Shown here: piece after piece, positions 44,025 through 54,136 of the stretch | Layout of the letters: every line of letters begins with the position of its first letter | Numbering within the stretch: position 1 is the first letter of the stretch | NCBI RefSeq assembly: GCF_000422505.1 | Contig: NZ_AULX01000020.1 | Span: 62,001-126,000, forward strand | Length of the DNA: 64,000 bases | Direction of reading: 5' to 3' | Source of the DNA: Paenibacillus pinihumi DSM 23905 = JCM 16419 | Lineage (GTDB): Bacteria; Bacillota; Bacilli; Paenibacillales; Paenibacillaceae | The notes under the pieces: generated by a model | The model's input: the letters and a program-made list of their open reading frames with translations, nothing else | Told to the model about the DNA's origin: nothing | Database searches by the model: none | Program-made: the position numbers and the translations under genes

Positions 44025-44043
44025 ACAACAGTAATATAAAATT

Positions 44044-44466
44044 TTATTGCTCCAGCTTTGCGCTCATTATTACCAGTTGACTGGACAGTTCTTCAGCCGC
44101 TTCCTTGCCCAGCAGATCTGAATAGCGCTGATGCAGCCTTTTGGATGCTTGAACAAATGAATCACCCAGCCCGAGTCCCTTTTCAGTCGGGTATACTTCT
44201 ACAGTTTTTCCTTGCACCTTGCGTTCTACCAAATTTTTCGCTTCTAATTTATCCACAAAGCGCGTCAGTGTGGAAGGGGTCACGCAGAGCTTGTCGGCCA
44301 ATTCTTTCTGTGTAATGCCTGGAGTCCCGTTGACCAGCCGGATCAAATAGCCGTACATCGGTGTAAATCCTGTTGAAGCAAACTCCTCTTCCGCCATTTT
44401 CGTAATGGCTCTGCTCAGCCGGTTAGCCGTGAAAAAAAGGCAGGTCTGAAGAAAGCTGTCATCCAT
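44044..44466 (-). CDS. MarR family transcriptional regulator
   Basis: A 140-residue winged-helix regulator. The recognition region is GITQKELADKLCVTPSTLTR followed by FVDKLEAKNLVERKVQGKTV, with the wing in VEVYPTEKGLGLGDS. No cysteine-sensor pattern is obvious; cysteines are at residues 10 and 63. It is first in a two-gene unit with the MFS transporter. GGAGAATG precedes the ATG, and a palindromic TTGTATGTACAA lies about 20 bases upstream, a likely autoregulatory site. Confidence 0.88.
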   Translation of the reverse strand: MDDSFLQTCLFFTANRLSRAITKMAEEEFASTGFTPMYGYLIRLVNGTPGITQKELADKLCVTPSTLTRFVDKLEAKNLVERKVQGKTVEVYPTEKGLGLGDSFVQASKRLHQRYSDLLGKEAAEELSSQLVIMSAKLEQ

Positions 44467-44486
44467 ACGTCATTCTCCTTTTTCCT

Positions 44487-44498
44487 TTGTATGTACAA
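44487..44498. promoter_or_regulatory. MarR autoregulatory box candidate
   Basis: Perfect palindrome TTGTATGTACAA (arms TTGTA/TACAA) about 20 bases upstream of the MarR start codon. Confidence 0.4.
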
Positions 44499-44699
44499 CA
44501 AATATACTTGAAGATATCGCCTCTGTCAATGCCCTGAATTTCAGCAAAAAGCATCATATAAATTTACCCCATATTTTAGATAATTGTATCCCTATCCATC
44601 TATTTACAGTTATTTAATAACTAAAGTAAAATTTTCATATACACCTGAGAATATATACACAAGTTTGCAAAAAAAATTATTTTCAAGGGGGATGTTAGC

Positions 44700-46034
44700 A
44701 TGAAAAAAGCATCATTAATTCTCTTAAGCGTGCTGTTCGTATTCTCGATGTTTCTGGCTGCATGCGGGAACAAGCCGGAAGTCAAGAACAACACTCCAGG
44801 AAACCAGGTTCCCAAGGAAACGGATGTCAAAGAGGACCCGCCAAAGAAAGATGTCTCGCTTCGCGTATTCTCAACCTTCGGCGGTACCGACGCTGCCCGC
44901 GAATCTTTCCAAGGCGCTCTGGATGAGTTTACAGCCAGCAATCCGCATGTGAAAATCAACAATGATACGATGTCCGCCAATGATGACGGTTTCAGAACCA
45001 AGGTTAATACGGACATGAACACCGGCAATGAGCCTGACCTGTTGTTCTACTTTGTCGGTACTGACGCTCAAGGCTTTGTCGATGCAGGCAAAGTTGTCCC
45101 CCTGGATGATCTCCTTAATGAAGATGCCAACTGGAAGAATGGTTTCTCTCCAAGCGCGCTTGAAAACGTAAGACAAAAAGACGGCAAAATTTATGCAGCC
45201 CCATTGACAGGATTCTACGAGGGACTGTTCGTTAACAAAAAGCTGTTCAATGACAATAACCTCGAGCTTCCAACAAACTGGGATAACCTGAAAAAAGCCG
45301 TTGAGACTTTTGCTGCCAAAGGTATTATTCCACTATCTGTTCCATTTGATCAATCGCACTACGTTATTGAGCATTTTATCCTGACAGCTGCCGGTCCTGA
45401 GGGCCAGGCAAAAGGCCTTGCAGACGGAATTGACCCGAACTGGGAAAAAGGCTTTGCTGCCATGAAGGAGCTTTATGATTTGGGCGCATTCCCTAAAGAT
45501 GCTGCAACGATCGATCTCGGAATGGCATCTAACTACTATGGCGAAGGCAAAGCAGCAATGATTCTGGAAGGCTCCTGGGCTTTCGGCGGCTTTACCAGCC
45601 AAGAAGTCAAAGACAATACGACTGTAATTCCATTCCCTGTCGTTCCAGGCGGAGCTGGCGGCGGAAACGACGTCATCGGCGGCTTCGGTACCGGGTTCTA
45701 CCTGTCCAAAGCAACCTATGACAATGCAGACAAGAAAGAGGCAGCAATTGCTCTGCTCAAGCATATGACTTCACCTGATATTATCCAGAAAATCGCGACA
45801 GCAAACGGTGGTACTCCTGCGGCTAACGTAGAAATTACCGGCCTGCCTCAAGCGCAAGTAGACGGATTCGCAATGGCTGCCAATTCCGCTTCCATTACAA
45901 CTCCGGTAGACAGCAAAGTTTCTCAGGAGACCTTCTCCACGCTGCGTGCTGGCGTTCAACAAGTTGTAACGGGCAAGAAAACACCAGCAGAAGTGATTCA
46001 AGAAGCTAAAAAGATCGAGGACGAAAACAAGTAA
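44700..46034 (+). CDS. Carbohydrate ABC transporter substrate-binding lipoprotein
   Basis: A 444-residue family-1 extracellular binding protein. The signal peptide MKKASLILLSVLFVFSMFLA ends at the lipobox LAAC, followed by a charged linker. The mature domain shows VNTDMNTGNEPDLLFYFVGT, the GFYEGLFVNKKLFND hinge region and AMILEGSWAFGGFTSQEV, all typical of sugar-binding proteins. It is followed by two permease genes. AAGGGGG is upstream of the ATG. The sugar is not identifiable; no glycosidase or regulator is nearby. Confidence 0.92.
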   Translation: MKKASLILLSVLFVFSMFLAACGNKPEVKNNTPGNQVPKETDVKEDPPKKDVSLRVFSTFGGTDAARESFQGALDEFTASNPHVKINNDTMSANDDGFRTKVNTDMNTGNEPDLLFYFVGTDAQGFVDAGKVVPLDDLLNEDANWKNGFSPSALENVRQKDGKIYAAPLTGFYEGLFVNKKLFNDNNLELPTNWDNLKKAVETFAAKGIIPLSVPFDQSHYVIEHFILTAAGPEGQAKGLADGIDPNWEKGFAAMKELYDLGAFPKDAATIDLGMASNYYGEGKAAMILEGSWAFGGFTSQEVKDNTTVIPFPVVPGGAGGGNDVIGGFGTGFYLSKATYDNADKKEAAIALLKHMTSPDIIQKIATANGGTPAANVEITGLPQAQVDGFAMAANSASITTPVDSKVSQETFSTLRAGVQQVVTGKKTPAEVIQEAKKIEDENK

Positions 46035-46147
46035 TTCTTCGTCAACTGTCCGATCTCAAAGCCATGTTGATTACGCCGCCCCTCAATTCCAAGGCGGCGT
46101 AATCTTTTAAGGCCAGCCCCAAAATATGAACGTTAAAGGTGATAAAG

Positions 46148-47005
46148 ATGAAGGGCGATCGAAAGTATATTATTTTATTCCTGCTCCCTACTGTCTTCCT
46201 GATGTCGGTCTTTCTCTACTATCCGTTTTTCAAAAGCTTGTACTTGAGCTTCTTCCGTACGAAGGGATTTTTCGATAAAAGATTCGTCGGCTGGGATAAC
46301 TATGAGCGGCTGTTTACAGACAAACTGATCGGTGAAGCCACACTGCATACTCTGGAAATTATGCTCTATGTAATTGTGTTCCAGGTGGGTATTGCCCTTG
46401 TTTTAGCGGTAATGCTGGATAACATCTCGAAGCTTCAGAGCTTTTACCGCACCGTGTTCTTCTTCCCGGTCGTCATTTCCGGGACGGCGATTTCCCTGCT
46501 GTTCGTACTGTTTTACAACTACAATTTTGGCTTGCTCAACACCATTATAACGAACCTTGGCTTTGAGCGGGTACTGTGGCTCAGCGAGACGAATTCCTTG
46601 AAGGCCGTTGCTATCCCAACCGTTTGGCATTATGTAGGGTTCTATCTGGTACTGTTCCTGACGGCCATGTCCAAAATTCCATCGGATTATTACGAAGCTG
46701 CCAAGCTTGAGGGAATCTCCGGCATCCAGAAAACATTCAAACTGACTCTGCCGCTGATTTTAAGTGATATTAAAGTCGTCATTACACTTGCCATTACCGG
46801 AACGATGAAAGTATTCGAATTCGTGTGGGTCATCTCCCGCGGACAGAACGGAACAGAGGTACTGGGCACGTATATGTATAAAAAAGCGATTGTCGATCAA
46901 AACTTCGGTTACGGCTCCACAGTTGCGATTTACATGGTGGTCTTCGGTGTTTTGCTCGCTTTGCTGGCCAACCGTTTGTTGAAAAGTGAAGAAATCACCT
47001 ACTAA
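46148..47005 (+). CDS. Sugar ABC transporter permease, MalF-type
   Basis: A 285-residue permease with six helices, beginning MKGDRKYIILFLLPTVFLMS. The EAA loop is visible in DYYEAAKLEGISGIQKTFKL. The ATG at 46148 has AAAGGTG with good spacing, whereas a GTG at 46139 sits in the ribosome site. It lies 113 bases after the binding protein and 23 bases before the second permease. Together they form a type I sugar importer of the CUT1 group. Confidence 0.92.
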   Translation: MKGDRKYIILFLLPTVFLMSVFLYYPFFKSLYLSFFRTKGFFDKRFVGWDNYERLFTDKLIGEATLHTLEIMLYVIVFQVGIALVLAVMLDNISKLQSFYRTVFFFPVVISGTAISLLFVLFYNYNFGLLNTIITNLGFERVLWLSETNSLKAVAIPTVWHYVGFYLVLFLTAMSKIPSDYYEAAKLEGISGIQKTFKLTLPLILSDIKVVITLAITGTMKVFEFVWVISRGQNGTEVLGTYMYKKAIVDQNFGYGSTVAIYMVVFGVLLALLANRLLKSEEITY

Positions 47006-47028
47006 GCTGCTGTTAGGAGTGTACGTTT

Positions 47029-47901
47029 ATGCAACCAATCATTAGTAGTAAAACGCCAATTCGGCGCCGGAAGCCGGTCAAGTTTCGTCTGGGCAGCGCC
47101 CTGATATATATGATTCTGACCGCCTGGTCGCTGACAACCATCTACCCGCTGTTCTGGATTGTGAACAACTCCTTCAAGGTATCCAAGGATGTCATGAACA
47201 AATCGTTTGCTCTGGCACTGGACCCTGTCTTCATCAACTATACAACGGCCTTTGACCGAATCAACATTGGAAGAAGCTATATGAACAGCCTGATTATGTC
47301 GGGCTCCACGGTTATTCTGGTTCTGATTTTGGCCGGTTTTGCCGGATACGCACTGTCCAGATTTAATTTCAAAGGAAGAAGGCTGATCTATTCAATTCTC
47401 TATGCTACACTGCTTATCCCTGCCTTTGCCACGGTTGTGCCGGTATATGAAATTCTGATCAAAACAAGCCTCGTCAATACATACGGGGGATTAATCTTTC
47501 CTCAGACCGCGGGCAATCTGACCTTTGCAATTCTCGTCATTGCAGGGTACATGGCTACTATTGCCAAAGAGCTGGAAGAAGCCGCATTTATAGACGGTTG
47601 CAACCGGTGGCAGATGCTGATTAAGATCTTTTTCCCGGTGTCCCGTCCAGTCTTTGCTTCCGTCAGTATTTTCGTGTTCCTCTGGTCTTACAATGACCTG
47701 TTCTCGGCTTTGATTTTCGTCAATAAAGAAAGCGTCCGGCCGATCGTGGCCCTGCTCAGCGAGATCAGCTCCCAGTACGGAACAGACTTCGGCTTGATGG
47801 CAACCGCAGTCGCGCTCACTGTCATTCCGGTGCTGATTGTGTATTTATTCATCTCTAAATTTATCCAAAAGGGCTTGACGGAAGGTGCTGTCAAGGGCTG
47901 A
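47029..47901 (+). CDS. Sugar ABC transporter permease, MalG-type
   Basis: A 290-residue permease of the CUT1 group. The helices start at LIYMILTAWSLTTIYPLFWI, and the EAA loop is ELEEAAFIDGCNRWQMLIKI. It ends the operon before a strong terminator. No ATPase gene is adjacent, so the importer probably uses a shared MsmX-type ATPase, as is usual for Bacillales CUT1 systems. Confidence 0.92.
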   Translation: MQPIISSKTPIRRRKPVKFRLGSALIYMILTAWSLTTIYPLFWIVNNSFKVSKDVMNKSFALALDPVFINYTTAFDRINIGRSYMNSLIMSGSTVILVLILAGFAGYALSRFNFKGRRLIYSILYATLLIPAFATVVPVYEILIKTSLVNTYGGLIFPQTAGNLTFAILVIAGYMATIAKELEEAAFIDGCNRWQMLIKIFFPVSRPVFASVSIFVFLWSYNDLFSALIFVNKESVRPIVALLSEISSQYGTDFGLMATAVALTVIPVLIVYLFISKFIQKGLTEGAVKG

Positions 47902-47916
47902 TTATGGGAACATAAA

Positions 47917-47972
47917 AAAACAGGCAAGTCAAACGAAGGCGACATTACCGCCTCGTATGACTTGCCTGTTTT
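47917..47972. terminator. Bidirectional terminator between sugar importer and CYP102 gene
   Basis: Arms AAAACAGGCAAGTCA and TGACTTGCCTGTTTT, with an inner GGCG/CGCC pairing. T-runs follow on both strands, so it can end both convergent transcripts. Confidence 0.9.
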
Positions 47973-48074
47973 CTGCTGTTTTTGTCCCAAATATTGCAAC
48001 TCCGGATCATCAAGAAAGCACCGGACAAAGGCCGCCCGGCGCTATCTTGATTTCATTAAATTCCGGCTCTGCTA

Positions 48075-51000
48075 TTAAAGCCCTGCCCATACATCCTTGG
48101 CGTAATGTCCATCCTCCTGCAACTGATCCAGCCAGCGGAACGCTTCATCCTCCGTTTTACCGTGAATTTCCCGGTAGGCTTCGCGCAGCGTGGCTTCTAC
48201 ATCAGGGGCCATTTTACTGCCGTCTCCACAAATGTACAGCTTGGCACCCCGGTCCAGCAAACCGATCATCTCCGCGCTATGATCCTTCATGATATGCTGA
48301 ACATAGCATTTGGCTTGCCCGTCAATCCGCGAGAATGCGGTATGCAGCGTTACAAGTCCGTCCCGCTCGTACTGCTCCAGCTCACCCTGATACAGATAAT
48401 CCTCCTCCGGGTTGCGGCAGCCAAAATACAGATGGGCTTCCCCAAGTATTTTCCCTTCCTGCTTCTGCATGCTGCGCGCCTGAAGGAAGCCGCGGAACGG
48501 CGCAACACCCGTGCCCGGCCCAACCATAATAATTGGCGTCTCCGTATTTTCCGGCAATTGGAACCCGGATTCCGGGGTACGGACGAACAGCACGATCGCA
48601 TCGCCAGCGCGCCGCTCTGCAAGATAATTCGAGGCCACACCAAGGTATTCACCTTTCCCGCTTTTGGCCCGTCCGCGTACAACACTCACCGTAATACTTG
48701 CGTGCTCCGCATCCGCCTTTGGCGAGCTGGAGATGGAATAATATCTCGGCTTGAGCGGCGGCAGCAACTCGATAAATCTCTCGAACGGCAGTTCGCAGGC
48801 CTCGTACTGTTCCAGCAGCTCCAGCATTGTCAGCCGCTTTCGAAGCACTTGCTGCTGATAGCTTCCCTCCTCCAGAAGCGCCTCCAGCTCCTTCTTGTGC
48901 GGAGGGCAGACGGTGAACGCCGCAAGCTCGCGAAGCTGTGCCCGGGTTGCTGCCTCCTGCAGTTCGACGCTGTTGCTTAGCAAGTCCTTCATGCTGACTG
49001 GGCGGTCCAGCGGCAGATGGGCGGCGCTCCGTCCGCTGGCGCTAATCATGATGTGATCGCCACCCTTCAGTCCGTAGCGCTTCAGGACACGTTCCACCAG
49101 CCCGGCGGCATTTTCAGGAATGACACCAATGTGGTCACCCTCCTGATAGGTGACGCCTTCAGGCAGATTAATCTCCAAATGACGGGTGCTGCGGCCGCTC
49201 CCTTCCTTCTGCAGCTCATAATTGCCGGCAATTGTTGCATGCTGGGCATCATAGCTGCTGGCAATCGGCGTGCCCACAAGACCGCTGACGAACTGGACAC
49301 TTAGTGTGCTGCGCTCCTGGTTGCGGGCGTCTGCATTCGTCTTTACGCGAAAAGCGGAAAGCACATCCGGCCACAGGTTATCGCCCCACTCCTCGACCTG
49401 CTTCTCGAAGTCCCCGCTGGCGTCAGCCTCCCCGCGTACAACAAGTCTCTTGGCGCCTTTGGCCGCCAGTTGCTCGTCAATCTGACGCGGCACTTGCTGA
49501 TATGTGCTTGCCCAGTTATGGTCCCCGCAGCCGAATACGGCATAGGCTACCCCTTCCAGCTCACCCGGTTCCACATCCTCGAGCCATTGGACGAACTGGC
49601 GCGCATTGCTTGGCGGCTTGCCGTTGTAAGAGGCCGATACGATGAATACGGCGCCTTCCTTCGGCAGCTTGCCAATGCGGCTGTCCAGCGGGGCTACCTC
49701 ACTGCTGAACCCCTGATAGCGTGCCGTATCAGCCAGTTCTCTGGCAATGCCTTCAGCCGTTCCGAGATTCGAGCCGTACAGCACTAGCAGCGGCGTGTTA
49801 TGCGCCTCAATCCGGGAAGCTGCCGTATTCTCCGCCTGTTCCCCTGTCCGTGCCTGGGCAGCGTTCCCTGGAGCTGCCAATGCATAGCCCGTCTGCGTTT
49901 CGCGCGTACGTACCCGAATCGTGAAGTTATCCGGCTTTAGTGTCAGCGCCTCTTTCACTTTCAACTGATAATTCGTATGGTCAATCAATTCGAACTGCTT
50001 CAGCACCATGCCAAGGACCAGTGTCGCCTCCTGCAGCGCAAACTGTTGTCCGATACAAGCACGCTGCCCGTTGCCGAACGGCTTGAAGGCATGAAAAGGG
50101 ATTTTGCTCGGATCTTCAAAGCGCTCCGGGCGGAACGCTTCTACATCGTCTCCCCATACCTCTGTGTCCCGGTGCAGTTTTGGAATCAGGACGTTAATGC
50201 CATCCCCTTTACTGAGCGGATACTTGCCCGCAAGCATCGTATCCTCCTTGGCATATAAGGAAAACAACGGGGCTGTCGGCCACAATCGAAGAGCTTCATT
50301 CAGTACCATGCGGACGTATTTCAGCTCACGCACCTGCAAGTAGCTTGGAATCGGATCTGTCAGGACCCGGTCCACCTCTTCATAAGACTTGCTCAGTGCT
50401 TCCGGATTTTTCAAGAGGTAATAGATTGCAAAGGACAGCAGGCCGCTTGTTGTCTCATGTCCGGCAATTAGAAACGTAATCATCTGATAACGAATGTTCT
50501 CATCATCCAGTGCTTCGCCTGTATCCGGGTCCTTGCCGCTGAGCATATGGGACAGCAGGTCATCCCCGCCTTCTGGGCCATGCGCCTTGCGCTCTGCAAT
50601 AATTTTATCCACCAAGGAGAACATCACCTGAATGTCATGCTTGAACTGGCGTTTGGTCATAACCATCAGCTTATCCTGAATATTCAGCCGCTGAAGCTGG
50701 CTCATCGCTTCGCCAAGCCCCCGCACCATACTGGTAATAAACGGATGGGGCTGATCGCGGTAAAAGCTGTTAAAGCGGTAATTGAAGCCGCATAATCCGA
50801 TCGTATCGAGCGTCAGCCGGGTCATGTCCTCCGGCACATCTACGCTCTCATCCGGGTTCAGGCGTGCCCATTTTTGCACAAGCTGCAGTGCCAGATCAAC
50901 CATCATCGTATGATAGCCCTGCATGGCGCGCTGGCTAAAACTCGGCAGCAAAATATTATGAGCCTTCTGCCAGTTCGGCTCCGCGGTATGACTCGTGAAC

Positions 51001-51263
51001 AAGCCGTCCCCGGCAAATGCGCGCACATTTTGCAATGCCTGCCCTACACGCTTGTCAAAGCGGGATTCATCACATGCCTCCTTTACAAGTTCGTAGCTGG
51101 ATACAAAAATTTCACTTCTTCCCGGCATATCCAAACGGATGATCGGGCCGTACTCATTAGCGAGCTTGACGATCGACTGAACGGGCTCCTCCGAATTTAT
51201 TTGCGGCAGGTTCCCAAGGGGACCAAAGGTTTTAGGCTGAGGGATTTTGACAGAGGAATTCAT
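48075..51263 (-). CDS. CYP102-type cytochrome P450/NADPH-P450 reductase fusion
   Basis: A self-sufficient fatty-acid hydroxylase of 1062 residues, like P450 BM3 and Bacillus CypB/CypD. The P450 domain (1 to about 460) has the I-helix [20 protein letters not shown], ExxR in LNEALRLWP and the haem cysteine in [16 protein letters not shown]. The FMN domain (about 490-640) begins [19 protein letters not shown]. The FAD/NADPH domain follows, with [16 protein letters not shown] and [20 protein letters not shown]. The ATG at 51263 has GGAAAGG nine bases upstream. A Bm3R1-type TetR gene lies upstream, with matching operators. Confidence 0.95.
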   Translation of the reverse strand: MNSSVKIPQPKTFGPLGNLPQINSEEPVQSIVKLANEYGPIIRLDMPGRSEIFVSSYELVKEACDESRFDKRVGQALQNVRAFAGDGLFTSHTAEPNWQKAHNILLPSFSQRAMQGYHTMMVDLALQLVQKWARLNPDESVDVPEDMTRLTLDTIGLCGFNYRFNSFYRDQPHPFITSMVRGLGEAMSQLQRLNIQDKLMVMTKRQFKHDIQVMFSLVDKIIAERKAHGPEGGDDLLSHMLSGKDPDTGEALDDENIRYQMITFLIAGHETTSGLLSFAIYYLLKNPEALSKSYEEVDRVLTDPIPSYLQVRELKYVRMVLNEALRLWPTAPLFSLYAKEDTMLAGKYPLSKGDGINVLIPKLHRDTEVWGDDVEAFRPERFEDPSKIPFHAFKPFGNGQRACIGQQFALQEATLVLGMVLKQFELIDHTNYQLKVKEALTLKPDNFTIRVRTRETQTGYALAAPGNAAQARTGEQAENTAASRIEAHNTPLLVLYGSNLGTAEGIARELADTARYQGFSSEVAPLDSRIGKLPKEGAVFIVSASYNGKPPSNARQFVQWLEDVEPGELEGVAYAVFGCGDHNWASTYQQVPRQIDEQLAAKGAKRLVVRGEADASGDFEKQVEEWGDNLWPDVLSAFRVKTNADARNQERSTLSVQFVSGLVGTPIASSYDAQHATIAGNYELQKEGSGRSTRHLEINLPEGVTYQEGDHIGVIPENAAGLVERVLKRYGLKGGDHIMISASGRSAAHLPLDRPVSMKDLLSNSVELQEAATRAQLRELAAFTVCPPHKKELEALLEEGSYQQQVLRKRLTMLELLEQYEACELPFERFIELLPPLKPRYYSISSSPKADAEHASITVSVVRGRAKSGKGEYLGVASNYLAERRAGDAIVLFVRTPESGFQLPENTETPIIMVGPGTGVAPFRGFLQARSMQKQEGKILGEAHLYFGCRNPEEDYLYQGELEQYERDGLVTLHTAFSRIDGQAKCYVQHIMKDHSAEMIGLLDRGAKLYICGDGSKMAPDVEATLREAYREIHGKTEDEAFRWLDQLQEDGHYAKDVWAGL

Positions 51264-51371
51264 GCTGCTCATCCTTTCCTATTATGAATTTGGTATTATT
51301 TCAGTTGATTTTCCTATAGTTGCTAGTTTTCCAAAGAAGAGCCAATAGTTATGCATTTGATATCAATTAAC

Positions 51372-51389
51372 GGAATGAATATTCATTCC
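51372..51389. promoter_or_regulatory. Bm3R1-type operator upstream of the CYP102 gene
   Basis: A perfect 18-base palindrome GGAATGAATATTCATTCC, identical to the copy at 52118-52135. It matches the half-site GGAATGAA known for the B. megaterium Bm3R1 operator, differing in the centre. It lies about 110 bases upstream of the CYP102 start, in the gap after the TetR gene, and would control the P450 separately. Confidence 0.85.
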
Positions 51390-51518
51390 CAATCTTGCAG
51401 AAGGACATTTACGGAGCTTCATCATCCGTAATGTTCTCCCCTTTAACGCCTTCACACATGCGAATATAGCTAACGCTATCCTTTCCGACTGCTGCTGCAT
51501 GACTTGAGTGCTTTCTTC

Positions 51519-52097
51519 CTAATTGGAAAGCACCCGCACCGCATCCCAGCAGCACTCCTCAAGCTGGGAAAGCAGTTCCGTCGTCTCTTCCAGCTTGCCT
51601 GACCTAATCAATGTAAATACTCGTGTGAAAGCACCGAATACGATAGCAATCAGAGCGTCGGCCGGAAGCGGGCGAATCATGCCTTGCTGCTTGCCCCTGT
51701 CAATATAAGCGTGGAAGAAATCAAGCAGCTGCTGAAAGGTATTACGGCTTGTTTCATCCAGACAGTATGCATTGCTATGAGTCTCAATAAAATATTGCTC
51801 ATGCAAATGCTTCTGTGCAAAGCGGACCATTCCGTAAAACAAGTGGGTGAATTGTTCCCGGATGCTGCCCTCAAAAGGATAATCCTGCATCATTGATTGA
51901 TGTAACCGTTTGACGCCGTCTTGAAACAGCTCATTAACAAGAGCTTCCTTGTTCTCGAAATAACGGTAGATTGTCCCTGCTCCCACTTCCGCATTGTCAG
52001 CAATCATTGGAACCGTTGTCCCGTCATACCCGCGCTCCGCAAATAAAATAAGCGCTGCTTCGGCGATTTTATCCCGCTTGCTTATCGTGGCTTCCAC
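51519..52097 (-). CDS. TetR family repressor, Bm3R1/FatR-like
   Basis: A 192-residue TetR repressor. The DNA-binding domain has KIAEAALILFAERGYDGTTV and ADNAEVGAGTIYRYFENKEA. By family knowledge (Bm3R1 in B. megaterium, FatR in B. subtilis), such repressors sense fatty acids and control CYP102 genes. I chose the GTG at 52097, eight bases after AGAGGGG, rather than the ATG at 52115, which abuts the operator and lacks a site. It lies upstream of the CYP102 gene, and both have an identical operator, so it also controls itself. Confidence 0.9.
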   Translation of the reverse strand: MEATISKRDKIAEAALILFAERGYDGTTVPMIADNAEVGAGTIYRYFENKEALVNELFQDGVKRLHQSMMQDYPFEGSIREQFTHLFYGMVRFAQKHLHEQYFIETHSNAYCLDETSRNTFQQLLDFFHAYIDRGKQQGMIRPLPADALIAIVFGAFTRVFTLIRSGKLEETTELLSQLEECCWDAVRVLSN

Positions 52098-52117
52098 TGC
52101 ATCATCCCCTCTCATGC

Positions 52118-52135
52118 GGAATGAATATTCATTCC
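52118..52135. promoter_or_regulatory. Bm3R1-type operator upstream of the TetR repressor gene
   Basis: The second copy of GGAATGAATATTCATTCC. It lies 20 bases upstream of the proposed GTG start and would give autoregulation. Confidence 0.85.
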
Positions 52136-52220
52136 TTGTAGGCTTATTTTAACAAATCGGCACCCCCCAATGCAAATGTATGAAGGAGTGCACCAAAATA
52201 AGCATGTGGAATGACAAATT

Positions 52221-52264
52221 AAGTGAGGGCCAGCAGTAAATTTATCTGCCGCAAGCCCTCACTT
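52221..52264 (-). terminator. Hairpin downstream of the DUF1349 gene
   Basis: Perfect arms AAGTGAGGGC and GCCCTCACTT with an inner GCAG/CTGC pairing. Only a weak T-tract follows on either strand. Confidence 0.6.
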
Positions 52265-52299
52265 TTCAACTTCTATGTATCTGGTAGTAACGCTTGCCT

Positions 52300-52908
52300 C
52301 TATTCCCCTGTCGGCGGGTCCGTGTGCAAATCTTCATCAGGGCTGGCAAGTACCCAGCGTGTAAAGACGACCTCAAGCCCGGCACGTGTCGGCGAGCAGA
52401 CAAACGGGCCAGCCTGCTTGTCTGTCGCATAAGGAAAACGCGCTACCCGGATTGTGCGCCAGCCTTCAGACTGTGAGCGGGCTCTAATAATGACCGCGTC
52501 CTTTTGGCGTGAAGCACGAATGGTCACATCCTGGCCGACCCACTGCGGCGCAGGCGCAAGCGACCAGTCGGAGTAGCCGTCAGTCACCACCACAGCTACA
52601 TGAGGCACGCCGTCATTCAGCTCAACGCCTGCCTTGATCCATTGCTGGGGACCATGCCAGAGCATCAGCCCAGCCTGATCATAGAGCTCTGTAAAAGAAC
52701 TGAGCTTAAACGTGACTTCCATTGCACTGTTGTCTTCCCATGGCGCAAGCAGTGCATGTCCGTCTCTGTGCTCGAATTCGTACAGCGTCTTTTCCCAGTA
52801 GTCGCTCCCATGCTTTGCCCCTACGCGCAGACAACCGTCCTCGTGCTCTAACGATACAGGTGCAGTCGTCCATTCCCCCGTATCCCAAGGAATATTTGTA
52901 TAGGACAT
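52300..52908 (-). CDS. DUF1349 family protein
   Basis: A 202-residue protein with the concanavalin-like jelly-roll fold of the DUF1349 (YeaL/REE1-like) family. Typical segments are GCLRVGAKHGSDYWEKTLYE, FTELYDQAGLMLWHGPQQWI followed by KAGVELNDGVPHVAVVVTDG, and FPYATDKQAGPFVCSPTRAG. The ATG at 52908 has GAGGAGGAG upstream; a TTG at 52911 is in frame. Yeast REE1 relates to glycolysis regulation, but bacterial members have no known role. It lies 42 bases after the LLM oxidoreductase gene on the same strand. Confidence 0.88.
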   Translation of the reverse strand: MSYTNIPWDTGEWTTAPVSLEHEDGCLRVGAKHGSDYWEKTLYEFEHRDGHALLAPWEDNSAMEVTFKLSSFTELYDQAGLMLWHGPQQWIKAGVELNDGVPHVAVVVTDGYSDWSLAPAPQWVGQDVTIRASRQKDAVIIRARSQSEGWRTIRVARFPYATDKQAGPFVCSPTRAGLEVVFTRWVLASPDEDLHTDPPTGE

Positions 52909-52950
52909 CAACCTTCTCCTCCTCGGCTTTATCTACCCGTTATTTTTTGC

Positions 52951-54009
52951 TCAAGCTGACGGATGCTCAGCTTCCCACTTTGCCACTTCTTCACGGACGA
53001 TCGGCGCCACCTTGGTACCCAGCAGCTCAATGGCCTTCATCACTTCGTCATGAGGCATCGTACCCAGCGGAACATGCATCAGGAAGCGGGTGACGCCGAC
53101 CTGCTTGCGCAGGTGAATGATTTTTTGCGCTACAGTCTCTGGTGACCCTACATACAGGGCGCCATCAAAACTTCTGGCCGCATCAAAATTAGCCCGTGTA
53201 TACCGTCCCCAGCCACGCTCGGCACCAAGCACATTCATCCGGTCCTGGGTCGACGGGAAGAACAAATTCGCCGCTTCCTCATCTGTATCCCATACAAATC
53301 CGTGCGAATGGGATGCGACCGGAAGCTGGCTTGGGTCATGCCCTGCAAGTGCAGCCGCTTTTTTATACAATTGGACAAGCGGAGCAAAATGCGCAGGACT
53401 TCCTCCGATAATCGCAAGCGCCAGCGGCAATCCCAGCGTTCCTGCCCGGATGACCGACTCAGCCGTCCCTCCGCTTCCAATCCATACAGGCAGCGGTTGT
53501 TGTACCGGACGCGGATATACGCCAAGGTTATGAATAGCAGGACGGTGTCCGCCTCTCCAGCTGACTTTCTCGGAAGCCCGGATAGCCAGCAGCAGCTCCA
53601 GGTTTTCCTCGAACAGCTCCTCATAATCTTTCAGGTCAAATCCGAACAGCGGGAAGGATTCGATAAAAGAGCCTCTCCCCGCCATAATTTCCGCCCGCCC
53701 GTTCGACAGCCCGTCCAGCGTAGCAAAATCCTGAAAGACCCGCACCGGATCTGCGGAAGAAAGCACAGTTACTGCGCTTGTCAGCCGGATGCGTGTGGTC
53801 ATGGGAGCCGCAGCGGCGAGTACAACGGCGGGATTCGAGGCAGCGAAATCCTCACGGTGATGCTCTCCTACCCCATATACATCCAGCCCGATCCGGTCGG
53901 CCAGTACAATCTCCTCCACAATTTCGCGAAGCCGCTGCGCATGGCTGATGACCTCTCCTGTATGAACATCCGGTGATGTGTCGACGAATGTGCTGATTCC
54001 AATTTCCAT
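52951..54009 (-). CDS. LLM class flavin-dependent oxidoreductase
   Basis: A 352-residue bacterial-luciferase-like TIM-barrel protein. Features are MEIGISTFVDTSPDVHTG, VYGVGEHHREDFAASNPAVV and ATLDGLSNGRAEIMAGRG, plus PLPVWIGSGGTAESVIRAGT, all typical of the group that uses reduced FMN or F420. The substrate is unknown. The ATG at 54009 is ten bases from GGAGG. It may be co-transcribed with the DUF1349 gene. Confidence 0.9.
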   Translation of the reverse strand: MEIGISTFVDTSPDVHTGEVISHAQRLREIVEEIVLADRIGLDVYGVGEHHREDFAASNPAVVLAAAAPMTTRIRLTSAVTVLSSADPVRVFQDFATLDGLSNGRAEIMAGRGSFIESFPLFGFDLKDYEELFEENLELLLAIRASEKVSWRGGHRPAIHNLGVYPRPVQQPLPVWIGSGGTAESVIRAGTLGLPLALAIIGGSPAHFAPLVQLYKKAAALAGHDPSQLPVASHSHGFVWDTDEEAANLFFPSTQDRMNVLGAERGWGRYTRANFDAARSFDGALYVGSPETVAQKIIHLRKQVGVTRFLMHVPLGTMPHDEVMKAIELLGTKVAPIVREEVAKWEAEHPSA

Positions 54010-54136
54010 GCTGTACAATCCTCCTCGTATATGACCATCGCAGGCTCAATGGAAGCTGCTTATTTTCTTTGAAAGAACCGATCATTCTTATCATACCCCA
54101 TGTACATCTTCCCTGCATTAATGATTTTCCAGTTTC

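Noticed and set aside
48105-48980. A 291-codon open frame opposite the reductase part of the CYP102 gene
   Set aside because: It is an antisense frame in GC-rich coding sequence. The P450 reductase motifs on the minus strand are unambiguous.
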